This document shows positions 56,964 to 64,000 of a DNA stretch of 64,000 nt, piece by piece. This DNA comes from Gammaproteobacteria bacterium (lineage in GTDB: Bacteria > Pseudomonadota > Gammaproteobacteria > Arenicellales > Arenicellaceae). Below the pieces are notes generated by a model. That model did not search any database. It saw nothing but the letters and a program-made list of their open reading frames with translations, and was not told where the DNA came from. Location of the stretch: assembly GCA_013002025.1 (NCBI GenBank), contig JABDKW010000044.1, forward strand, positions 112,900 through 176,899, given 5' to 3'. Within the stretch, counting starts at the first letter, position 1. Each line of letters begins with the position of its first letter. Both the position numbers and the translations under genes were made by a program.

Positions 56964-57766
56964 GTGATCAGCCGGGCCGCACGGTCCGCAAGTTGCAGCG
57001 TACTCTGTGGCAGCAGGGCCACAGCGATAGCAGCGACGATGTCGTTGCTGAAGAAGTCGCAGTCGCAGTGATGTATAACTGTATTTCGCATGTGGTGATG
57101 ATGGCCACGCCAGCCGATCTGGAAGATTTTGCGGTTGGCTTCAGCCTCACCGAGGGTATCGTGCCTGGTGTTGACGACATTCTCGATATTGAAGTTACCG
57201 AAGACCCGCGCGGTCTGGTGTTGTCCATTATGATCCCGGAACAATCGTTTGCTGCGCTTAAAGACCAGCGGCGCAATATGACGGGTCGTACGGGCTGTGG
57301 CTTGTGCGGTGCGGAGACGCTGGAGCAAGCAATCAGAGCCCCCAAAGTGGTGGGCAACGAGCAGCGTTTTAGTCATACGGCAGTGCAGACAGCCATTGCG
57401 GCCTTCGCGCCCACCCAAAAACTCATGCTGGAAACCGGTGCTGTGCATGGCGCGGCCTGGTGTGATGCACAGGGCAATATCGTTCTCACACGCGAAGATG
57501 TGGGGCGCCACAACGCCCTGGATAAACTGATTGGTGCGTTACAGCGAGAAAAGATCAGCAATAGTGGTTTTGTGCTGGTTACCAGCCGCGCCAGTTATGA
57601 AATGGTCACCAAGGTGGCGCGTGCCGGTATTGAGCTTATGGTGGCGGTCTCTGCACCCACCGCATTGGCCATCGACATGGCCGCAGACAGTGGCGTGGCG
57701 CTGGTTGGCTTTGGCCGCACCGGCCGACACTCCATCTATCACGGTGTTGAGCGCTTTAGCGATTAG
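56960..57766 (+). CDS. fdhD: formate dehydrogenase accessory sulfurtransferase FdhD
   Basis: A 268-residue protein (FdsC in this operon type) that delivers sulfur to the bis-MGD cofactor. TGRTGCGLCGAETLEQA holds the CxxC loop, and HGAAWCDAQG, TREDVGRHNALDKLIG are conserved. Last gene of the fds operon; the small FdsD subunit gene is absent. Overlaps the convergent DUF1272 gene by 11 bp. Confidence 0.94.
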   Translation: MSDQPGRTVRKLQRTLWQQGHSDSSDDVVAEEVAVAVMYNCISHVVMMATPADLEDFAVGFSLTEGIVPGVDDILDIEVTEDPRGLVLSIMIPEQSFAALKDQRRNMTGRTGCGLCGAETLEQAIRAPKVVGNEQRFSHTAVQTAIAAFAPTQKLMLETGAVHGAAWCDAQGNIVLTREDVGRHNALDKLIGALQREKISNSGFVLVTSRASYEMVTKVARAGIELMVAVSAPTALAIDMAADSGVALVGFGRTGRHSIYHGVERFSD

Positions 57767-58064
57767 CCGGCGGGATGTCTTTGCGGGCGAGGCAAAATTC
57801 AGCTAATTCTTGTGAACTAAAAGGCGTGTTTACGCGCTCTATGCTGGCGGGGTGCTGGGTCAGGCTGACGCCGGCGCGATGTTCGGTGGCGGGGCGGATG
57901 GGCCGCGGTACAAACCCGCCCCCACAATTGGGGCACACATTGTGCAAACGGTGCTCGACGCATTGTTCGCAGAACGTGCACTCATAGCTGCATATCCAGG
58001 CGGCGGCGGAATCTGCCGGCAGATCTACATCGCACAGCTCACAGTTTGGTTTGAGCTGCAGCAC
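57756..58064 (-). CDS. DUF1272 zinc-ribbon-like protein
   Basis: A 102-residue protein whose first 50 residues are DUF1272: CELCDVDLP, CSYECTFCEQC and VCPNCGGGFVPRP supply four CxxC-type pairs, likely binding zinc. Function unknown. The GTG start overlaps the antiporter stop by one base (TAGTG), so the two are translationally coupled. Confidence 0.88.
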   Translation of the reverse strand: MLQLKPNCELCDVDLPADSAAAWICSYECTFCEQCVEHRLHNVCPNCGGGFVPRPIRPATEHRAGVSLTQHPASIERVNTPFSSQELAEFCLARKDIPPANR

Positions 58065-60604
58065 TAGCCTTGATTAGACTGTGTTCTTTCCTTGGCGACG
58101 TTTTCAATGGTGCTGCGCAGGTTATTGTCTTGTTGCAACAACTGCCTAAAGTCCTGCTTGCTCAGGGTTAGCAGCTCACAAAACCCTTCCGCCTTAACTG
58201 ATGCCATTCTGGGCTGGTCGGTTAACAAGGCCATTTCCCCAAAGAAATCACCACTGCCCAACATCACATCGCCGTCGCCCAACTGCACGCGCACCGCGCC
58301 CGAAGAAATAAAATACATGGCGTCAGGCGGGCCGCCTTGCTCAAATATTGTCTCGCCTGGTAAGGCCAGGCGTGGTTTCAGTAACTTGGCGATGGCTTGC
58401 TGGCTGTCCGCTTGCAAGCCCGAAAAGAACGGCATTTTGGCGATCAGTACATCGGCTTCCAGCCCCAGATCCAGCGTCAGGTTTTGCTGTAGATCGGTGT
58501 AGCGCTCGGCCATTTGTTCGAGCAATTTGCTGGTCACCTCTTTGCCGATCAGCGAATTCGACTGCATTTCTTTATAGTGACGATATTCCAATCGCATCGC
58601 AGTTTGTTGCAACATTCTGCGCTCCAGAGCCTCGGCGTATTCCGGGTAACAGGCACGCAGGCCAGCCAGTGCCCGCTCGGTCTCGATGTCGCGTTGTTCC
58701 AGTAGAGCCGCCACCTCAGCGCAGGCGTCTTCGCCAATAATATTTTGTACTTGAGCAAGGCCTTTTTGTCTTAGCTCGTGCAGCGCGGTGCATTCCGCCT
58801 CGAGTATCTGAAACCGCGTCGCCAGCCGTTTGGCCAAGAAGCGTGGCAAGCCGAAATAACGCTGCACCAAAATCGCCAGCTTGGTTTGCCAATGATAGTC
58901 GAGCTTATCTTTGTAGGTCGCGACATAGGCATCCACGCCACCATGCCTGAGGCTGTCACTGATATCGGCGCTTTGACCAAACAGGTTGCGTGCGATTTCA
59001 GGCGAGATTTCGCCTTCGTCCAACATCTTGTGGTAGGCCTTGTTTTCACTCATGGTGATCATGCGCAGCCCAATTAGCCGCCAGTCTTCAGCAGTGATAT
59101 CGCTCGATGTCAGTCCAGCACCACCTTCGCGAGCCAGAGTTTCAAAGGGTTTTACCACGCTGTCGGTTTGCTGCTCGCCGATATGCATGGCGCGGGCGCT
59201 GGAGCGCACTCGTTCGCTAACACTGCGCATGGTGGTTTGAAATGCGCGGTCGCGCACTGCCTCGTCGGTGGGGCTGAGTTTGCCGAGACCAAAGGCGCGC
59301 ATAACCAGATGCACCGTGGTGGCATTGACGGCCAGAGTAAACAGCACATAGCCGGTTACCATAATGCCGATAAATTGTTGTACTTCAGCAGGGAAGTTGT
59401 CGTTCTCCATCACCGCCAGCGCCAAGGCCAGAGACACGGCGCCGCGCAAGCCACCCCAGAACATAACCGCACGATATCCTTTGCTCACTTCTGCGGCCAG
59501 GCCCAGGCGCCCCATCACCGGTACCAAACCAAAAATTACCACAAAGCGCGCGCTGAAGCCGGCCGTCAGCAAAATGCCGAGCCAGGTCAGATGCTGCGCT
59601 GTCATACTGGCCAGAATGGAGGGTACCTTTAAACCAACCAGAATAAAGATAACCGAGTTGGCAATAAAGCCCAATTGCTCCCACACTTCTTCAAGTCCAT
59701 GCCAGGCGCTGGGGGTTATTATGCTGCGCCCGCGCGAGCCGAGCACCAGTGCCGCGGTGACCACAGCCATAACGCCGGACACATGCAAAGAGTGTTCGGC
59801 GATAATAAAGGCCAGGTAGGCCAGAGACATCGTCAAGCTGATTTTCGGTAAATTTGATTCGCCCAGATGCGGCAGCATAAAGCAGCACAGGCGTGCGGTC
59901 AGGTAACCGATAAAGATGCCGCCGAAAAACACTTTAGCGAACGAGAACAGTCCGGACAGCAGGGTAGGATCAGATTGGCCAAGAATCATGGCTGAAAGAA
60001 TGGTGAACACCACGATGGCGGTGGCGTCGTTAAACAGGCTTTCGCCCTCTACCAAAATGGCTAGCCGCTGCGGCGCACCCAGATCTTTGAAGATCGCGAC
60101 CACCGCTACCGGGTCTGTGGCCGACACAATCGCGCCCAACAGCAGGCAGATGATCAGCGCTGCACCGGTGACTGACGCCATGGTGAAGCCAATCACTGCG
60201 GTAGAGATCAACAAGCCGACAATCGCCAACATCAAAATGGGCGAAATATCATCAAACAGGCGGCGCACATCGATTGCCAGTGCTGATTCGAATACCAGCG
60301 CTGGCAGAAACACAAAGAACACCGCTTCTGAGGTGATCTCAAGTGAGAACAAAGCCTCAACAAACTCGTGCAAAAATCCCAGCCAGGGCGCGTGCAGAAC
60401 GAGCTCGGCGATAAGGCCCAGGAGAATACCCATGGCGGCCAGCATGACCGTGTAGGGAATCTTCAGGCGGCTGGCCAGCGGCACCATTAATACAGCCAGC
60501 GCCAACAGACCACTGATTCCCAATACCATCAACAGCGTGGTGTGCTCGATTGGTTGCGAGGCGGCTTGCAGTGCGTTGTTGGCTTGTTGAGCGGTGTTTT
60601 CCAT
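58064..60604 (-). CDS. NhaP-type cation:proton antiporter with cNMP-binding domain
   Basis: An 846-residue protein. About 12-13 membrane helices (20-440) carry ATDPVAVVAIFK and LVEGESLFNDATAIV with the ND ion-site pair of CPA1 antiporters. A long cytoplasmic helical region follows (450-715), then a cyclic-nucleotide-binding domain (about 725-830) with GSGDFFGEMALL and PRMASV, the phosphate-binding cassette. Bacterial and plant SOS1-like antiporters share this layout. cAMP or other nucleotide control is inferred. Minus-strand TATACT near 60633 is a possible -10. Confidence 0.9.
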   Translation of the reverse strand: MENTAQQANNALQAASQPIEHTTLLMVLGISGLLALAVLMVPLASRLKIPYTVMLAAMGILLGLIAELVLHAPWLGFLHEFVEALFSLEITSEAVFFVFLPALVFESALAIDVRRLFDDISPILMLAIVGLLISTAVIGFTMASVTGAALIICLLLGAIVSATDPVAVVAIFKDLGAPQRLAILVEGESLFNDATAIVVFTILSAMILGQSDPTLLSGLFSFAKVFFGGIFIGYLTARLCCFMLPHLGESNLPKISLTMSLAYLAFIIAEHSLHVSGVMAVVTAALVLGSRGRSIITPSAWHGLEEVWEQLGFIANSVIFILVGLKVPSILASMTAQHLTWLGILLTAGFSARFVVIFGLVPVMGRLGLAAEVSKGYRAVMFWGGLRGAVSLALALAVMENDNFPAEVQQFIGIMVTGYVLFTLAVNATTVHLVMRAFGLGKLSPTDEAVRDRAFQTTMRSVSERVRSSARAMHIGEQQTDSVVKPFETLAREGGAGLTSSDITAEDWRLIGLRMITMSENKAYHKMLDEGEISPEIARNLFGQSADISDSLRHGGVDAYVATYKDKLDYHWQTKLAILVQRYFGLPRFLAKRLATRFQILEAECTALHELRQKGLAQVQNIIGEDACAEVAALLEQRDIETERALAGLRACYPEYAEALERRMLQQTAMRLEYRHYKEMQSNSLIGKEVTSKLLEQMAERYTDLQQNLTLDLGLEADVLIAKMPFFSGLQADSQQAIAKLLKPRLALPGETIFEQGGPPDAMYFISSGAVRVQLGDGDVMLGSGDFFGEMALLTDQPRMASVKAEGFCELLTLSKQDFRQLLQQDNNLRSTIENVAKERTQSNQG

Positions 60605-60710
60605 AAGCTGTTTTATTTTTATTTGACTTTAGTATAGCAACTTGCGCAGTGCTTAGCTTTTTTAGCTTAATCAATCATGTGTTAGGTCTTGCATAGTCAT
60701 GTTGTTCACC

Positions 60711-62891
60711 CTATTCGGGCGCCTCCGAGGCGGGCTGCGGAGTTTGTTTTTCCTTCAGAATGTCATAGTATTTTCTGGCATTGGTATTACCCTTTTCAGC
60801 TGCCAGGCGATACCACTCCAAGGCCTTGCTGTCGCTCTTAATCACGCCCAAGCCGAGTTCGTGCATGATGCCGAGGTTTAATTGCGCCTCGACATGATCT
60901 TGCGCGGCGGCCTGGCGATACCATTGCACGGCCTCGGTAAAACTCTGCTCAACACCGCGACCTTTTTCGTACAAGGTACCCAGATTGTTCTGTGCGCCGG
61001 CGTGGCCCTGTTCAGCCGCCAGGCGATACCACTTTGCGGCTGCGGAATAGTCTTGTGGCGTGCCGGTGCCGTCAGCATGCAATGCCGCAAGATTGGCCTG
61101 ACCATTGGCGTCGCCCTGGTTGGCCGCGGCGGTGAGCCAACGAAAGGCCGCGCTCGCATCTTGAGCTGCACCGGGCTGATCAAGAAAATACTGGGCTATC
61201 TCCAATTGTGCGGCCACATTGCCATTGGTAGCCGCCTCCAGTAATGAGTCCAGCCTGGCTTGCTGTTCGGCGCGAGCTTTCGCTTCACGTTCCGCTTTGG
61301 CTTTTTGTTCGGCCTCGGCTTCGGCCTCGGCTTTTGCCCGCTGCTCAGCCGCTAATTTAGCCTGTTGCTCGGCTTGCAGCTTGGCTTGCCGTTCTGCCTC
61401 AGCTTTGGCCTGTTGCTCGGCTTGCACCTTGGCTTGCCGTTCTGCCTCGGCCTTGGCTTTTTGCTCGGCTTCAATCTTCGCCTGCCGTTCCGCCTCAGCT
61501 TTGGCTTGTTGCTCGGCTTTAACTTTCGCCTGCCGTTCAGCGTCGGCTTTTGCGGCCCGTTCAGCCACGAGTTTCGCCTCTCTGTCTGCTGCGATTTTTG
61601 CCTGCTGCTCGGCCTCTAACTTGGCTTGTCGCTCCGCCTCGGCCTTAGCCTGTTGTTCTGCCTCTAGCTTGGCCTGCTGCTCGGCGGCAATTTTTGCTTT
61701 TCGCTGCGCTTCGGCTTTGGCTTGTTGTTCGGCCTTGGCTTTGGCCTGTCGCTCTGTTGCAGCCCGTTGCCGTTGTAACAGCGCTTCAGCCTGCGACGCA
61801 CTCTCGCGTGCAGGTTGTTCGGTTAACGGTGTTTGGTTATGGGCGATGGGTTTTTCATCCGTTGCAGAGAGCTGCTCAGCAAGCTGACTTTCTGCCACTA
61901 AGTTTTCGTCCTCTGGCGCCTCCGAGACCTGTTCTGGTGAAGATGCGGTTTCGCCCAACATGCCTGAGTCCTGGACATACCAGGCGCCCACGGCCATCAG
62001 CAATGCGACCACGCCGCCGCCGATCAGCCAGTTTCGCTTACCGGCCTGGGCACTGCTTTGAGCCCCGGAAAATCTGGGGTTAGCTTCAATCACAAGGTTG
62101 GCCGCCTCGATCTGCGCCTTGGCTTTTTTCTTTGACTTGTTCTTGGCTTTGTCTTTTTTCTTGGCCTTAGGCTTGGCGCCCGATTTAGCTTCGAGCTTCG
62201 CCGCAGTTTTTGAGTCTGGTTTTGATTCAGGTTTCGATTCCGACTCTGGTTCAGACTCTGGTTCTTTTCTCTTCTCCGCAGCGCGATCAAGAGGGGGTTT
62301 CTGCTCCGCACCCGCGGTCGTTGGCGGTGGCTTTCGGTTAGAGGTCAGGGCCGGGCCTTCATCGACCACCGGGCCGGTTTTTTCTGCCGCCGCATCCAGT
62401 TCTTCGGCCAGTGCCATATGAGATTCCGTTTCGATATCATCCTTTTCTTTGGCGGGATCGGGCGGCTCCAGCGCTGGTTCTGGTTTCTGCCGTTTTAAGA
62501 TAGATCGTGCTGTTTTAAGCAGCAACTCCAGGTGTTGATCCATGCCGGGCGCCATTGCATCCAGCCAGTGCGTGGCGCTTAAAAAATATTCCATGTCGTC
62601 AGACGGCGTTACGTCATCAATACGAAACGGCAGTACCACTACCTGTTTCTGCACCGCGCGCTCCACTTCGCGCACAACCTGTTGCGACTTATTAGAGTTC
62701 GCAGAAAAGACAATAACAATGATTTTGCTGGCTTCAATCGCTTTCACAATTGACCCGCCCCAGGTATCACCCGGGCGAATATCACGCGGCGCAACCCAGC
62801 ATTGCACACCGCCTTTCTCCAGTGTTTCAGTTATCGCATCCGCAACGGACTTGTCCAACGCCGCATGCGAGATGAACACATCGTGCCCCAT
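60711..62891 (-). CDS. TIR domain - transmembrane - coiled coil - Sel1 repeat protein
   Basis: A 726-residue protein. TIR domain at 1-135 (HDVFISHAALDKSVADAI, CWVAPRDIRPGDTW), with Glu75 in VVREVERA at the place of the NADase glutamate. A charged Lys/Glu/Pro region (140-270) leads to one membrane helix (about 288-306). Then comes an Ala/Glu/Gln/Lys coiled coil (about 355-528) and five Sel1-like repeats (about 532-712; NLGTLYEKGRGV, AVQWYRQAAAQ). No protease or nuclease domain is seen. TIR would be cytoplasmic, and the coil and Sel1 part outside in a simple one-helix model. A ribosome site AGGGG precedes ATG. Single-gene unit; possible defence or envelope-sensing role is inferred only. Confidence 0.85.
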   Translation of the reverse strand: MGHDVFISHAALDKSVADAITETLEKGGVQCWVAPRDIRPGDTWGGSIVKAIEASKIIVIVFSANSNKSQQVVREVERAVQKQVVVLPFRIDDVTPSDDMEYFLSATHWLDAMAPGMDQHLELLLKTARSILKRQKPEPALEPPDPAKEKDDIETESHMALAEELDAAAEKTGPVVDEGPALTSNRKPPPTTAGAEQKPPLDRAAEKRKEPESEPESESKPESKPDSKTAAKLEAKSGAKPKAKKKDKAKNKSKKKAKAQIEAANLVIEANPRFSGAQSSAQAGKRNWLIGGGVVALLMAVGAWYVQDSGMLGETASSPEQVSEAPEDENLVAESQLAEQLSATDEKPIAHNQTPLTEQPARESASQAEALLQRQRAATERQAKAKAEQQAKAEAQRKAKIAAEQQAKLEAEQQAKAEAERQAKLEAEQQAKIAADREAKLVAERAAKADAERQAKVKAEQQAKAEAERQAKIEAEQKAKAEAERQAKVQAEQQAKAEAERQAKLQAEQQAKLAAEQRAKAEAEAEAEQKAKAEREAKARAEQQARLDSLLEAATNGNVAAQLEIAQYFLDQPGAAQDASAAFRWLTAAANQGDANGQANLAALHADGTGTPQDYSAAAKWYRLAAEQGHAGAQNNLGTLYEKGRGVEQSFTEAVQWYRQAAAQDHVEAQLNLGIMHELGLGVIKSDSKALEWYRLAAEKGNTNARKYYDILKEKQTPQPASEAPE
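61260..61770 (-). repeat. imperfect tandem repeats encoding the coiled coil
   Basis: Roughly 500 bp of 24-48-bp imperfect tandem units coding for AEAERQAK / LEAEQQAK-like octads. The strong repetition makes slippage and length variation likely. Confidence 0.75.
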
Positions 62892-63205
62892 ACGCTCAGC
62901 ACCCCTGAGTAATGATTTCGACCCGCTTGCAACCCGAGCTCGAATAGTTTCAGTAGTTATTTGGCACTAAGCATAGCAACTATCTGTATCGGCGGGCGAC
63001 TTTGTACACTATTGCTCCCGGTACTTACAAAGGGTTTTTTGCGCGACAAACGACACTCCAACGACGATTTACGACTCAATTTGCACATCTCTACAAACTG
63101 ATCATACAGACAGTATATTTTTTGATGAGCCGGAAACACCGACAAAATCGCTCGCTTTGCCATTTCCTGCTGCGCGTTTACACACCCCGCCAAAACAAGT
63201 AACCT
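62892..63205. other. promoter region of the TIR gene and unassigned DNA
   Basis: About 310 bp. The left part carries the TIR-gene leader on the minus strand. No credible -35/-10 pair or conserved gene is visible. The open frame at 62957-63193 (minus) has no family resemblance. Confidence 0.4.
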
Positions 63206-63352
63206 ATGATTATCAAGGAGTTAACGAAAGCACACAGAGACAAAATAGGACCAGCCGAAAAAGACAAAACGAGCACGCTCGGTTACATCCCAGGCCAAGA
63301 ACTCAGAAAGCAAAATATATGGAATAAAAACAAGGAGTTAAAACAACAATGA
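63206..63352 (+). CDS. small Lys-rich ORF of unknown function
   Basis: A possible 48-residue protein beginning MIIKELTKAHRD and ending KNKELKQQ, with no recognised family and no clear ribosome site before its ATG. Its TGA overlaps the ATG of the next mini-ORF. AT-rich compared with the rest of the window. Could be non-coding. Confidence 0.3.
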   Translation: MIIKELTKAHRDKIGPAEKDKTSTLGYIPGQELRKQNIWNKNKELKQQ

Positions 63353-63402
63353 AGAAAATGAACGAGGGGCGAAAACGAGCACGCCTACTAATAAACTGTT
63401 AG
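63349..63402 (+). CDS. 17-codon mini-ORF, possible leader peptide
   Basis: ATG at 63349, AAGGAG about 11 bp upstream, product MKKMNEGRKRARLLINC, ending in TAG that lies in the ribosome site of the next gene. Such placement could couple translation. Not supported by any homology. Confidence 0.3.
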   Translation: MKKMNEGRKRARLLINC

Positions 63403-63413
63403 GAGTCAACCCA

Positions 63414-63932
63414 TTGGCCTCAGCTAACTGGAGAACTATTGGAGAAACCGTTGGCCTGCTCGCGATTGTTGCATCTCTGATATTTGTTGGGTTTGAGTTA
63501 CAGCAAGATCAAACTCTTGCTCGATCAGAACTGGCTTCGGATGGTTTCAATCGCATGTCAGACATCGCAGAGTCCCTAACTGATCCGGAGTTCGCAACTA
63601 TCTACGCGAAAATGCTGGAACAGCCTGAGCAACTTACTCGGACGGAAATGATTCAGGTTAATGCTTTTTTAACTCTTGTGACTGACTTGATGGCTCGAGA
63701 GTGTTACCTCGCGCAACGCGGTGTGTATGTGGAGTGTGATTACTTGATGCGCGACAGTATCCGGAGGTATTTTGGGAATGCCTACGCGCAGAACTGGTGG
63801 CGAGTTGCTGATACTCGTCCTAATGTTGAATTGCCAGAATGGGTTGATGAAGAGATTTCTAATGCTTCCTCGGACGCCGAACTTAGGCGTCTCGATTCAA
63901 TTCGGCAAGAATTAGGTAAAGATAAGAAATGA
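63414..63932 (+). CDS. membrane-anchored protein of unknown function
   Basis: A 172-residue protein. Start TTG at 63414 is supported by AGGAGT 7 bp upstream. The N-terminus WRTIGETVGLLAIVASLIFVG is a single membrane helix (about 10-28) followed by a soluble helical domain of about 140 residues with FATIYAKMLEQPEQLT and YFGNAYAQNWW. Similar small anchored proteins occur in marine Gammaproteobacteria; no function is known to me. Confidence 0.7.
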   Translation: MASANWRTIGETVGLLAIVASLIFVGFELQQDQTLARSELASDGFNRMSDIAESLTDPEFATIYAKMLEQPEQLTRTEMIQVNAFLTLVTDLMARECYLAQRGVYVECDYLMRDSIRRYFGNAYAQNWWRVADTRPNVELPEWVDEEISNASSDAELRRLDSIRQELGKDKK

Positions 63933-64000
63933 CACCTAACGAAATTGGTACCGGGTCTTGAATTGTGAATGACCGGTTGAGATCACAGCACATAGTGGAC

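Noticed and set aside
61219..61887. 222-codon plus-strand frame (Ala/Ser/Cys repeats) opposite the TIR gene
   Set aside because: Antisense of the repetitive coiled-coil coding region.

Overview
The window reads as chromosome of a Gammaproteobacterium, probably marine or aquatic and mostly aerobic. Support comes from the core gene order (rpsF-rpsR-rplI-dnaB-alr-radA, xseB-ispA-dxs, bamE/recN/nadK, ratA-rnfH, qmcA-nfeD), the long Pseudomonas-type isocitrate lyase, malate synthase G, an NAD-linked FdsGBA formate dehydrogenase and Na+-coupled transporters. I cannot name a genus. Genes are dense on both strands, with many 1-8 bp overlaps; no rRNA, tRNA, tmRNA, insertion sequence, prophage or CRISPR array was found.

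1-12.4 kb: a partial TauE/SafE permease, an esterase, an ECF sigma/anti-sigma pair, a metallo-beta-lactamase-fold hydrolase, an SCO-PCuAC copper chaperone fusion for cytochrome oxidase assembly, qmcA-nfeD, truD, pabB, a RelA/SpoT-family enzyme with mixed hallmarks, and a LuxR-type regulator fused to an alpha/beta-hydrolase domain whose nucleophile serine is replaced by valine.

12.4-20 kb: mdh with its terminator, then what looks like an accessory block. It holds a tightly coupled four-gene operon (family 2 glycosyltransferase, MTA/SAH-nucleosidase-like protein, spore-photoproduct-lyase-like radical SAM enzyme, short-chain dehydrogenase), followed by a convergent trio of an HprK-like kinase, an NTP_transf_5 nucleotidyltransferase and a PqqD-like peptide chaperone. 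These two units are the best candidates here for little-described biochemistry.

20-42.9 kb: ribosomal protein operon with an unusually long bS6 tail, dnaB, alr, radA, a periplasmic retropepsin-like protein, a cluster of four GC-rich hairpin repeats, the isoprenoid operon xseB-ispA-dxs plus folE2, parE, a molybdopterin oxidoreductase, the divergent glyoxylate-shunt pair aceA/glcB, apbC, aroC and a photolyase.

43-58 kb: two neurotransmitter:sodium symporter-family transporters flanking smpB, ratA-rnfH, bamE with a short N-acetylglutamate-synthase-like GNAT, recN, nadK, hrcA (without chaperone genes beside it), and fdsGBA-fdhD for NAD-dependent formate oxidation.

58-64 kb: a Na+/H+ antiporter with a C-terminal cyclic-nucleotide-binding domain coupled to a DUF1272 gene, a TIR - transmembrane - coiled-coil - Sel1-repeat protein, and an AT-richer end with small coupled ORFs and a membrane-anchored protein of unknown function.
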